Source: Leptofilum sp965223285 | GTDB lineage: Bacteria > Chloroflexota > Anaerolineae > Promineifilales > Promineifilaceae | Reading direction: 5' to 3' | Assembly (NCBI RefSeq): GCF_965223285.1 | Contig: NZ_OZ244997.1 | Location: 4,836,001-4,900,000 of the forward strand | DNA length: 64,000 nucleotides | In this document: piece after piece, positions 34,006 to 42,537 of the stretch | Layout: every line of letters begins with the position of its first letter | How positions within the stretch are numbered: position 1 is the first letter of the stretch | Notes under the pieces: model-generated | What the model saw: the letters and a program-made list of their open reading frames with translations, nothing else | The model's database searches: none | What the model was told of the DNA's origin: nothing | Program-made: the position numbers and the translations under genes

Positions 34006-35052
34006 ATGACGAATCAAAACCCAGACCTGGATCAACTCTCTGCGGCCGAACTGCGCCGACGGCTGATTGTCGCGCAAGAAGAAAACAAGGTGCTGACGGA
34101 AGCGTTCCAAACCCTTACCTTTGATCTCCGAGCGCAGTTGAGTGTAATTGCTGGCGCAGCACATTTGCTTCTCGAAAAAGAACAAGAGCTCTTTCCACCC
34201 CTTGATCAGGAACAAGCTGAAATAGCTGAGATGGCAGCAAATGGTGCCAATCGTGCGAATGAAATCATTTACAAGACATTAGAGATGGTTGAAAATGCAA
34301 AAGGTGTTGAAAATTTGGGTGCTAGTTTTCTTCTGAATTACCGACGTGAATTGCAGGAAGCGAATCAGCAACTGGAAAGATTGAACGTTAAATATCAAGC
34401 CACGCAGGATGTTCTGCAAAACTTCAGGCATGAAATATTGGAAGCCGTAAATCGCATGATGGGATCTAGTCGGCTTTTTTTGGAGCAGCCTGAGTTAATG
34501 GGAGGCCCTTTAAACCGTGAACAGCTTGAAGGCATCGAGATAATTTGGCAATCTGCAGAACATAACTATGAAATTATCAAGCATTACTTTTTTGATCTAT
34601 TGAGAGCAATAGAGGTAGTTGATGAAGAACCGGAGCCAGAAGCGGCGACGCTGGCAGAAATTGTTGCGGGGACTGAGTTTGTGGTTGAGAGTGAGTTGGC
34701 TTTGGAAACGGCCGTTTCCATCAACAGATATGAAGCCCAATCAATTATCAACCTGCTGGCAAGGGGCTGGTTTCAAAGAAACAAAGGGAGCGTTTTGGAA
34801 GTAACGGCCGTATCTGATGATACTCTCCGCTTTCACTTCCCCCACACAGCACAAATACGTAATAACATCGAAGATATTCTTGATGACGAGACGGGGCAGT
34901 TAAAATTTACAGAGCGGCAACGATATTTTGATCCGGTTGGTTTGGCAACAGGGCTAGTGGAAAAGTATAGCGGTGCCGTGTACGTAGAATTAACAGGCGA
35001 TAGCACCGGTCACCTCTCCTTCACCTTGCCAATTTACCACGAAGAATCGTAG
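34006..35052 (+). CDS. Degenerate histidine-kinase-like protein
   Basis: It has 348 residues. Helical segments resembling dimerization/phosphoacceptor helices occur twice (FDLRAQLSVIAGAAHLLLEKEQ and QNFRHEILEAVNRMMGSSRLFLEQ), separated by a coiled coil. The second carries a His (FRHEIL). A C-terminal half (about 215-348) looks like a worn ATPase domain: the N-box position reads YEAQSIINLLARGWF without the Asn pair, and DPVGLATGLVEKYSGAVYVEL...HLSFTLPIY mimics the G2 region without the Gly-rich lid. It may be an inactive scaffold or sensor. No signal peptide or membrane segment is seen. GGTAAAAGGGGG precedes the ATG. Confidence 0.7.
   Translation: MTNQNPDLDQLSAAELRRRLIVAQEENKVLTEAFQTLTFDLRAQLSVIAGAAHLLLEKEQELFPPLDQEQAEIAEMAANGANRANEIIYKTLEMVENAKGVENLGASFLLNYRRELQEANQQLERLNVKYQATQDVLQNFRHEILEAVNRMMGSSRLFLEQPELMGGPLNREQLEGIEIIWQSAEHNYEIIKHYFFDLLRAIEVVDEEPEPEAATLAEIVAGTEFVVESELALETAVSINRYEAQSIINLLARGWFQRNKGSVLEVTAVSDDTLRFHFPHTAQIRNNIEDILDDETGQLKFTERQRYFDPVGLATGLVEKYSGAVYVELTGDSTGHLSFTLPIYHEES
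34703..34720. repeat. Iterated palindrome, perfect 18-base copy
   Basis: TGGAAACGGCCGTTTCCA is a complete dyad inside the degenerate kinase gene, where it codes LETAVSI. Confidence 0.9.
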
Positions 35053-35216
35053 GGGCAAGGCAGGTGGCCACGAGCCCCCATATTGCGCCGAATGAACCTC
35101 TCCACCTGCCTTGCCCATTCCACAATGCAAACCGTCTGGTTATTGCGGTATTTGGGCGAGGCGGTTGGAGAGTTTGTCATACCGTTTTCAATTGATCGAG
35201 GCCAACCGCCTCGCCC
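35053..35216. repeat. Two tandem hairpin elements of the same design
   Basis: Element 1: GGGCAAGGCAGGTGG (35053-35067) with its exact complement at 35102-35116. Element 2: GGGCGAGGCGGTTGG (35154-35168) with its exact complement at 35202-35216. Both have 15-bp arms and loops of about 34 bases, and the arms differ at only a few positions. The loops are unrelated. They fill most of the 296-base gap between two + strand genes. They look like copies of a small mobile or structural repeat rather than terminators. Confidence 0.8.
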
Positions 35217-35348
35217 CTACCAGATGAACGTTGGGAAAACGTTGATCTGGCGTGTTTGGTCGCTTTTCCTGATTGCGCTACAATGCACAGTTGATAATTT
35301 GATTGTGAAATTGGTGGTGCCTGGCACCAATGAGATACGTATCGTTTT

Positions 35349-36557
35349 ATGGGTTTAGAGCCAGTTATCAGTTTCCAAAATGTAGATAAGCGGTTTGCCT
35401 TTACCAAAGAAAAGCCGCAGTCTGTGATGGAAACGTTCATCAAGCTGTTTTCGCGGCGCAGGGGGCCGAAACTGTCTGCCGAATCGCTGTGGGCGGTGCG
35501 GGATGTGAGTTTCGACGTGCTGCCGGGGCAATGCTTTGGCATCGTCGGGCGCAACGGCAGCGGCAAAAGCACTATCCTGAAGCTGATTGCCCGGATTTTG
35601 CGCCCAAACAACGGCCGTATCCTCATAAACGGCCGTGTCAGTGCCTTGCTGGAACTGGGGGCTGGATTCCACCCAGACCTCACCGGACGCGAGAACATTT
35701 TCCTCAACGCCGCCCTGCTTGGCTTCGACGAAGCCAGCACCCATGCCTACTACGATCGTATTGTGGAATTTTCTGAATTACAAGAGTTTATCGATATGCC
35801 GGTGAAACATTACTCCTCCGGCATGTACATGCGACTCGGCTTCAGCGTGGCCATCCACATGCAGCCAGATATTCTTATCGTAGACGAAATCTTAGCAGTA
35901 GGGGACCAGGCGTTCCAATCCAAATGTATCGATGCCATCATGGGGATGAAAGACCGAGGCGTCACGATTATTATCGTCAGCCACAACATCAATCTGGTGC
36001 GAACGCTCTGCACCCACATTTTGTGGATCGACAAAGGCGTTCCCCAAGCGTATGGTCCGGTGGATGAAATTGCCGCTGACTATGTGGCCCATGCTCATCA
36101 GAAATCAGGGCAGCCAGTTTCGGCCGTTTTTGCCCGCACCGGTTCTGGCGAAATTGAGATAACCAGTACCCGTTTTTTAGACGAGCACAATGAACCGCAA
36201 CAATTATTTGCTACCGACGCGCCGATGACGATTGAAATTGGCTATCTGGCTCACCAACCAATCGTCAATCCCGAATTTGGCTTGGCCATTTTTCGGCAGG
36301 ATGGTGTACAGGTCAATGGCCCCAATACCAAGCTGGCAGGGGTCGATTTGGGTACGCTCGTTGGCGAAGGGGTGGTGCGGTACGAAATTGACCGCTTGCC
36401 CTTGCTGCCAGCCACATATTTGGTATCAACGGCCGTTCACGACCGTCGCACGCATCAATGTTACGATTTCCATAAACAAGCCTACCGCTTCCGCATTGAA
36501 GCCGGAACGGCCGAAGAGTTAGATGGCTTGGTGCAACTGCCTGCACGTTGGCAGTAA
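35349..36557 (+). CDS. Polysaccharide ABC transporter ATP-binding protein with Wzt-like C-terminal domain
   Basis: It has 402 residues. The ATPase (about 1-255) has Walker A GRNGSGKSTILKL, signature YSSGMYMRLGFSVAI, Walker B ILIVDEILAVGD and the H-loop IIVSHNINLV. The GAGFHPDLTGRENIFLNAALLG segment marks the Wzt/TagH export group. The C-terminal part (about 265-402) is a beta-sandwich like the glycan-binding domain of Wzt (ATDAPMTIEIGYLAH...NPEFGLAIF). It would power export of a surface polysaccharide, but its permease partner is not next to it. Four exact palindrome copies and two variants lie in the gene. Confidence 0.92.
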   Translation: MGLEPVISFQNVDKRFAFTKEKPQSVMETFIKLFSRRRGPKLSAESLWAVRDVSFDVLPGQCFGIVGRNGSGKSTILKLIARILRPNNGRILINGRVSALLELGAGFHPDLTGRENIFLNAALLGFDEASTHAYYDRIVEFSELQEFIDMPVKHYSSGMYMRLGFSVAIHMQPDILIVDEILAVGDQAFQSKCIDAIMGMKDRGVTIIIVSHNINLVRTLCTHILWIDKGVPQAYGPVDEIAADYVAHAHQKSGQPVSAVFARTGSGEIEITSTRFLDEHNEPQQLFATDAPMTIEIGYLAHQPIVNPEFGLAIFRQDGVQVNGPNTKLAGVDLGTLVGEGVVRYEIDRLPLLPATYLVSTAVHDRRTHQCYDFHKQAYRFRIEAGTAEELDGLVQLPARWQ

Positions 36558-36677
36558 GCCCGTTTCCAGCCAGATTCTGTGTGAACAAGTACAGTTTTTC
36601 TCGCCAATCAGCAAACATTGCAGCGAAATGGTAATACGTAAAAGCGAAGCAAAATCTGCTTCAAGGAAATAGGTGTA

Positions 36678-37790
36678 ATGATAAAGAGAACACGTTTATT
36701 CCTTACAATTTTGATTGCCCTGCTCACCCTAACAACGGCCGTTTGGTTGCTGGCTGAAGAAGAAGGTGGAGCTAGCACAACCAATGGTTTCATCACCGAA
36801 TACCCCATTCCCGTTGCCAACAGTGCGCCCCAGAGCATTGTCGTCGCCTCAAGTGGGCCGCCAGCAACTGTCTGGTTTACCATGCCAGATGCTGACGCCA
36901 TCGGGCGATTAGTCGTCACGGATGCTGTCAATTTCACATTTTCGACCTTCACCACAGTCGATGGCATCACCGCTAGCAGTGCGCCGCACGATTTAGTCTA
37001 CGATGCCGCCAATAGCCTCATCTGGTTTACAGAGCCAGGCAATGCCAGCCTGGGTCGGCTAAATATCACCAATGGAAATATCACAGAAATTGCTTTGCCG
37101 GGTAGCCATGTGCCCTTAAACCTGGACATGGCGCCCAACGGGCTTCTCTACATCACCTCCCCAACGACCAACCACATACTTAGCTACAATCCCACAAGCA
37201 CCAACTTCACCCTTTATCCTTACAATGGTGTTGGTGGCAACCCAACGCTTATTGATATTCTTGGCAACAACAGTATCTGGTTCACTTCCCCTGCAACTGA
37301 CAGGGTTGTCGAATTAACGCCTTCATCAGGCAACTTTGTCAGTATTCCTGTTCAAGACATTTTAAGCAGCCAGACGCTCACACCAACTGGCCTTACGCTC
37401 GACGCCTCTGATCCCTGGATTACCGCTAGCGAAGCAAATCGCATTGGTCGCTATGCCGAAGGAACCTTGTCATTATGGCGATGGTACGAACTGTTGCCTG
37501 AAAATTCTGGCACTTCGGCAATTACATATACATCTAGCGGCACCTACAAATACCTTTGGTTTGTACAAACAGATTTGGGGCAAGTCGGCCGTATGACCTT
37601 AAACTCTTCCGACAATGACCTACTCCAGCATATCGCACATTCCTTATCCGGTGCAGCTAGCCAGCCAACCGACGTTGCTGTGGATGAAAATGGAGTTGCC
37701 TGGATAACAGGCAAAGGGAGCAACGTTATTGGGCAATGGGTTTCCCCATATGTTAATTACGTGAATTTGCCGCTAGTTCTCAGGCCATAA
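36678..37790 (+). CDS. Secreted beta-propeller protein (virginiamycin-lyase/NHL-like)
   Basis: It has 370 residues: an N-terminal signal or anchor helix (IKRTRLFLTILIALLTLTTAVWLLA) and then repeated blade motifs of the type IWFTEPGNASLGRLNITNGNITEI and IWFTSPATDRVVELTPSSGNF. The blades resemble the six-bladed propeller of streptogramin lyase, but here it is likely a surface binding protein. The last residues are NYVNLPLVLRP, a short C-terminal motif shared in kind with the protein at 62794. AAGGAAATAGG upstream is a weak ribosome site. A palindrome falls within the signal-peptide coding part. Confidence 0.82.
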   Translation: MIKRTRLFLTILIALLTLTTAVWLLAEEEGGASTTNGFITEYPIPVANSAPQSIVVASSGPPATVWFTMPDADAIGRLVVTDAVNFTFSTFTTVDGITASSAPHDLVYDAANSLIWFTEPGNASLGRLNITNGNITEIALPGSHVPLNLDMAPNGLLYITSPTTNHILSYNPTSTNFTLYPYNGVGGNPTLIDILGNNSIWFTSPATDRVVELTPSSGNFVSIPVQDILSSQTLTPTGLTLDASDPWITASEANRIGRYAEGTLSLWRWYELLPENSGTSAITYTSSGTYKYLWFVQTDLGQVGRMTLNSSDNDLLQHIAHSLSGAASQPTDVAVDENGVAWITGKGSNVIGQWVSPYVNYVNLPLVLRP

Positions 37791-37871
37791 ATCCAATAAG
37801 CTAAATGCGCCCTTCGAGTGCAAGATTTCACTTGGACCAGGGCACAAATCCTTCGTATGAGGTTCGTAATA

Positions 37872-39359
37872 ATGAAACATACAAATAATACCCACCCCAA
37901 AATTGGTCTCACACTTCTTTTTTGTGTTGCCATGATTGGTGTTTTTATAAGTAGCTCATTACCCGTTCAAAGCCAACCAACTGAGAGTACAGGTGGCACC
38001 GCAGACGCCATAACTTACTTGCCCCTTGTCCAAAATCGGGTAGATGGCTCACTTGGTATACCAATTTTTGGTTTGCAAATGTACGGCACTACCTCAGACA
38101 GCAGTAAATATCACAGCTATTTGCTTGAATCAGATGCCTCCTGGCTTCGCGTAGAAATTTCCTGGGCTACCGCAGAGCCAACCCAAGAATCCCCTCCTGT
38201 CTATAATTGGACAAGCATCGACAATGGGCTCGCTGCGGCACGTGCAGATATGGGAGGATTGAACATTGTCGCAACCATCAATCGAGCCCCTTCCTGGGCG
38301 GTGGTTGAAGAAGAAACAGGGCCAGTCAAACCAGACAATCTGGAAGATTTTGCCAATTTCATGGGTGCATTGGTTGAAAGGTATGATGGAGACGGCACCG
38401 ATGATGCACCTGGTTCACCAGTCGTTCTTTATTGGGAAATGTACAACGAGCCGGATAGCAATACAGATAAGAGCGATCCCGATTTTTTGCCGCCCGTGAG
38501 CTGGGGGGATTATGGTGAAGAGTATGCCTACATGCTAGAAGAAATATATCCGGCGGTGAAGGCTGCCAACCCTGCTGCGCAGGTGGTGTTTGGAGGCATT
38601 GCCTATGATTTCCTTAAATCAAATGGTGGTAAGTTTGTTGACTCCTTCTTAACAGATGTTTTGGATGAGGGGGGGGGCGACTACTTTGACGTCATGAATT
38701 TCCATTCATACCCAGCCTTTTACCCGCGATGGACCACAAACCAGGGGTCTGGATTGCTGCAAAAAGCTAACGCCATACGCAATGTTCTGGTGTCGTATGG
38801 TCTGGACAAACCAATGATCGTTACTGAAACAGGGTGGCACGACAACAATGCCTCAGGCCCCATTATTCCTGGTTCGCAGCAAATACAGGCGCGGTACGTT
38901 GTGGAACTGTTTACACAGGGGATGGCCGCAGATTTGGACATTGTAATTTGGTGGTTGCTTTATGATATCGGTGGAAGTTATCCTTATGATGCTGGCTTGG
39001 TGACAAATGCTGATACACCTGTTGAGAAACTTGCATTTCAGGTATACCAGGATGTTGTTGGGGAACTCTCGACCACCCACTTTGAAAGAACGCTTTCTAA
39101 TACGGAAACAGGCAACAGCTTAATGGAAGTTCACCAGTTCAATGACAACGTTCTGGAACGAACGTTGTATGTTGCCTGGCTCAATCGGGTGGACACTACT
39201 GCTACATCATCTCTACGAATACCCGCTTCTTCTGCAAATGTTAAAAACAGTATTACCGGTAACGAATTTATGGTTAGTGATGGTAATGATGGCGTGATAG
39301 ATGGTCACATTACCGTGACTGTGGGAGCAGATCCGCTCTTTATTGAGGTGGAAAAATAA
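37872..39359 (+). CDS. Secreted clan-A glycoside-hydrolase-like protein
   Basis: It has 495 residues with a signal peptide (IGLTLLFCVAMIGVFISSSLPVQS). The start ATG 37872 has TGAGG 9 bases upstream; an ATG at 37857 is in frame. A TIM-barrel glycosidase domain has the acid/base Glu in YWEMYNEPD (about residue 192) and the nucleophile Glu in MIVTETGWHD (about 318), resembling GH39/GH5-type enzymes. A beta-sandwich tail follows. Just after the signal peptide comes TYLPLVQNR, the motif seen at the ends of its neighbours. There is no ACGGCCGT palindrome in the gene, unlike most around it. Confidence 0.82.
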   Translation: MKHTNNTHPKIGLTLLFCVAMIGVFISSSLPVQSQPTESTGGTADAITYLPLVQNRVDGSLGIPIFGLQMYGTTSDSSKYHSYLLESDASWLRVEISWATAEPTQESPPVYNWTSIDNGLAAARADMGGLNIVATINRAPSWAVVEEETGPVKPDNLEDFANFMGALVERYDGDGTDDAPGSPVVLYWEMYNEPDSNTDKSDPDFLPPVSWGDYGEEYAYMLEEIYPAVKAANPAAQVVFGGIAYDFLKSNGGKFVDSFLTDVLDEGGGDYFDVMNFHSYPAFYPRWTTNQGSGLLQKANAIRNVLVSYGLDKPMIVTETGWHDNNASGPIIPGSQQIQARYVVELFTQGMAADLDIVIWWLLYDIGGSYPYDAGLVTNADTPVEKLAFQVYQDVVGELSTTHFERTLSNTETGNSLMEVHQFNDNVLERTLYVAWLNRVDTTATSSLRIPASSANVKNSITGNEFMVSDGNDGVIDGHITVTVGADPLFIEVEK

Positions 39360-39361
39360 CA

Positions 39362-40843
39362 ATGTTAAAACAAGTTGTATTGGTATGTAAACAAAAAAAG
39401 GTGCTGTTTTCAGGTGTTTTGCTCATTCTGTTTTGTACGGCCGTATTTCTCATAAATGCCCAACAGACACAGTTTGCTGCTGCTGGCAGCACACAGACAC
39501 TCTATTTGCCCGTAGTCAGTAATGGTACGCCTGCCCAATGCCGTTTCGGTGTGAATGTTATTCAAGACCCAGCCAATGTGGAAATTGAGAAGCTAAATCT
39601 GGGTTGGTACCTGAATTACAACACCAACAGTAGCCCGGTTATGACGAGCTTGGCATCATTTGTGCCCGTCGTTCGCTTGACCCAAACAGGGCAAAATGCG
39701 GAAGATTTTAGTTACAATCCCAGTGGCACTGCTTTGCTGAATGCAATTGCAGCAAACCCTGGTGCGGACTGGCTCATTGGCAACGAGCCGGATCGGGCTG
39801 ATTTTCAGGACGACATGGAACCGCATGTATACGCGGCTGCCTATGCAGAGCTTTATAACATTATCAAAACGGCCGATCCCACTGCCCGTATTTTTGCCGG
39901 AACCATTGTGCAACCAACACCTATTCGCCTTGAGTACCTAGACCTGGTGCTGGACAGTTATGCTGTACAAAATAGCGGGGCCTCAATGCCAGTTGATGGG
40001 TGGAGTATTCACAACTTTATTTTGAATGAGGTAAGTTGTGATTATGATCCCGGCAATTGCTGGGGGGCAGAAATTCCGCCGGGCATTGATGCTGATTTTG
40101 GTGAGATATTGAGCATTGATGACAATGACAACATGACCTTGTTTACGCAAAGAATCGAAAATTTCCGGCAATGGATGGCTGATAATGGCTATGCAGGGTT
40201 GCCGCTGACCGTCTCAGAGTATGGGATTTTGATGCCAGATTACCTGGGATTCGATGATGCACGGGTCAACGCCTTTATGGATGCATCATTTGATTACATG
40301 CTTACGGCAACTGACCCTATGCTAGGTGACCCAAATGATGGCTATCGGCTGGTGCAGACGTGGTCTTGGTTCAGTACGGGGGCTGTAGGGGATGTTTACA
40401 ATGGCTATCTGTTTGAAGGTATGGAAGGCGTATATCCCTGGAAGTTATCTAACATGGGCAAAAATTATGCCGATTACACCAAGTCGCTGGTGCCGCAAAT
40501 AGACCTGTACGCGTCTGATTTTTCATTTTCGCCAAGTAATTTGACGGCTCCAGCGAACGTTACCTTGAAAGCCCAAGTAGCAAATAGCGGTACGAACGTG
40601 TTGGCAAAGAACTTTGTGGTTCGTTTTTATAATGGCGATCCGCAAGCAGGCGGTACCCAGATCGGAACGGCTCAGCCGGTCTCGTTGAAGGGGTGTGGGC
40701 ACAACACGGCCGTTTCCGTTGTTTGGTCTAATGTGCCCGCAGGATCATATGACCTGTTTGTCGTCGTGGATGCCAATGACGGGGTAGGGGAAATAAACGA
40801 GCAAAACAACACGACCAGCTTGCAAATATCAGTTGGAAATTAA
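39362..40843 (+). CDS. Secreted glycosidase-like protein with C-terminal CARDB domain
   Basis: It has 493 residues and an N-terminal signal helix (VLFSGVLLILFCTAVFLINA, partly coded by a palindrome). LYLPVVSNG follows at about residue 45. The catalytic-type barrel has WLIGNEPDR (about 141) and LTVSEYGIL (about 286), the two Glu positions of clan-A glycosidases, and resembles Asl1-like glycosyl hydrolases. The last 110 residues form a CARDB adhesion-type beta-sandwich (PANVTLKAQVANSGTN...VVVDANDGVGEINEQNN). It starts two bases after the preceding gene and is probably co-transcribed with it. Confidence 0.83.
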   Translation: MLKQVVLVCKQKKVLFSGVLLILFCTAVFLINAQQTQFAAAGSTQTLYLPVVSNGTPAQCRFGVNVIQDPANVEIEKLNLGWYLNYNTNSSPVMTSLASFVPVVRLTQTGQNAEDFSYNPSGTALLNAIAANPGADWLIGNEPDRADFQDDMEPHVYAAAYAELYNIIKTADPTARIFAGTIVQPTPIRLEYLDLVLDSYAVQNSGASMPVDGWSIHNFILNEVSCDYDPGNCWGAEIPPGIDADFGEILSIDDNDNMTLFTQRIENFRQWMADNGYAGLPLTVSEYGILMPDYLGFDDARVNAFMDASFDYMLTATDPMLGDPNDGYRLVQTWSWFSTGAVGDVYNGYLFEGMEGVYPWKLSNMGKNYADYTKSLVPQIDLYASDFSFSPSNLTAPANVTLKAQVANSGTNVLAKNFVVRFYNGDPQAGGTQIGTAQPVSLKGCGHNTAVSVVWSNVPAGSYDLFVVVDANDGVGEINEQNNTTSLQISVGN

Positions 40844-40922
40844 ACTGAGATTGTGATGGGCTGCGGCAGATTTAAGTTAGGAACGGCCGTTTGCCCATCC
40901 AATTCACCCTGCATCTTTTCCA

Positions 40923-42530
40923 ATGCATCGTAAGCAGCAAGCCATCCAACACAAAGCACCGCTCATTTTACTTGCGGTGTTGAGTGTGTTAACCATCATA
41001 ACGTTTACTTGGCTGGCTCAGAAAACCCCGGTCATTGCAGACACCTCGGGGTACATTCATGCGGGCCTGCGCGTTGCCAATGGTCAAGGCCTCACCTTTG
41101 CTGATCCAAACAATGAAGCAATTGGTCAATTTTTTTCACCCTTCGCCTTTCAGATAAAGCAAGCAAACAACTCCCAGCTATACCTTGGGTATCCTCCCGG
41201 TTTTCCTTTGCTTTTAGCGTTGCCAGTTGCGTTTACAGGTATGTCAAGCGCCATTTTCTTTGTTGTCCCTTTTATTTCTGTCTTGGGCTTACTGTTCACA
41301 TTTTTGCTTGGAAAGTTAGTAACCGGCAATAATTGGTCCGCTTTACTCGCCACCTTTTTATTAGCAACTTTACCCGCCTATTGGCAATTTGGAACAGATG
41401 CTTGGTCAGAGGTTCCTTCGCTGGCGTTTATCTTGGCCGGAACCTACTTCTATCTTCTTTCTCGTGAGGAAGATGTGAGTTCTAATAAGTTTGTTACTTA
41501 TTCTGTTTTGGGTGGCACCCTGCTGGTTTACAGTCTATTTATTCGATATGCAAACATTACGTTCTTGCTGAGTATTGGTCTGGCAGAGCTTTTGTACAAA
41601 CCAGCACAACTCCTGCGTCCTTCCAAAAGATGGTATTTTTATTTGATTTTAGCGGTAGGATTAGGACTCATTCTGCTGTTTAATCATTTCTATTACGGAG
41701 GTGTTTCGCTAACGAGCTATAGTCCAGAGAATGGCTGGTATACGTTTTCGCCATTTGCTTTTGAGTATGCCTTAGGGCCAACGAAATCAAACTTACCCAT
41801 CATTTTTGAAACGTTATGGGACAATTTTTCGATTTTGCTTTTGCTAGCGCCTGTTGGGGTGATTTTTTTACCCAAACGGTATCGGTTACTGTTTGTTTTT
41901 AGTGTGCTTAGCTCAATGCTTCTGTATAGTGTCTACAGGTTTTCTGCAACAGGCATTAATAGCCGCTTCCTCGTGCCAACTTACCCTTTTCTGGCGATTT
42001 TAGTGGCTGAATCCATAGCGAGGTTTCTGCCAAAGGTACGGCCGTTTGCTGTTCGTGTAGGCATTCTTATCTTGCTAATAGGGTTGACTGGCTGGCGCAT
42101 TCCAGCTCAAATAGATGCGCTCGAGGCACGCAACGAAGAAGCAGCGACATTGACCAAAAATGTAGCCACCTGGGTTGCGGATACCCCAGAGAATTCAGTA
42201 ATTATGAGTTATGTGCTGAATGATCAAATTGCTTACTATGGCAATCGTTCAGTGTTAAATTACCGACGCATTCCACAGTACGATCCCACAGTGGACGAAT
42301 ATCGGTATGACCTGCTTGAGCCTTGCCTTGTTTATGCCATCGACACGTTGCTGCTCAATAGCACCCCGGTTTTTTATATTGAGGATGGCGATCCCCCACT
42401 TTACAACTCAAAAGCCCGTTTGGAAAATTATTATGAGCTGGAGCCTTTTCGTCTCAGCCCCAAAATGTTTGCCGTGCAGGCTGCTGAGTTAGCCGCTCCA
42501 AGAGAAGTAAGTGCTAGCTGCTCGCCATAG
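40923..42530 (+). CDS. Polytopic glycosyltransferase, GT39/PMT-like
   Basis: It has 535 residues with about ten to eleven membrane segments. The first loop has PVIADTSGYIHAGLRVANGQG, where the Asp matches the catalytic loop of polyprenyl-phosphate-sugar transferases. A C-terminal extramembrane part (about 400-535) has no recognised motif. It probably moves a sugar from a lipid carrier to protein or glycan outside the membrane. No ribosome site is visible, so the start is uncertain. It has only one palindrome (near 42040) and is more AT-rich than the genes to its right. Confidence 0.8.
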   Translation: MHRKQQAIQHKAPLILLAVLSVLTIITFTWLAQKTPVIADTSGYIHAGLRVANGQGLTFADPNNEAIGQFFSPFAFQIKQANNSQLYLGYPPGFPLLLALPVAFTGMSSAIFFVVPFISVLGLLFTFLLGKLVTGNNWSALLATFLLATLPAYWQFGTDAWSEVPSLAFILAGTYFYLLSREEDVSSNKFVTYSVLGGTLLVYSLFIRYANITFLLSIGLAELLYKPAQLLRPSKRWYFYLILAVGLGLILLFNHFYYGGVSLTSYSPENGWYTFSPFAFEYALGPTKSNLPIIFETLWDNFSILLLLAPVGVIFLPKRYRLLFVFSVLSSMLLYSVYRFSATGINSRFLVPTYPFLAILVAESIARFLPKVRPFAVRVGILILLIGLTGWRIPAQIDALEARNEEAATLTKNVATWVADTPENSVIMSYVLNDQIAYYGNRSVLNYRRIPQYDPTVDEYRYDLLEPCLVYAIDTLLLNSTPVFYIEDGDPPLYNSKARLENYYELEPFRLSPKMFAVQAAELAAPREVSASCSP

Positions 42531-42537
42531 CTAGTGG

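Noticed and set aside
35083..35358. 91-codon + strand frame upstream of the ABC ATPase
   Set aside because: It is made of the twin hairpin repeats and runs out of frame into the ABC gene; no protein features.
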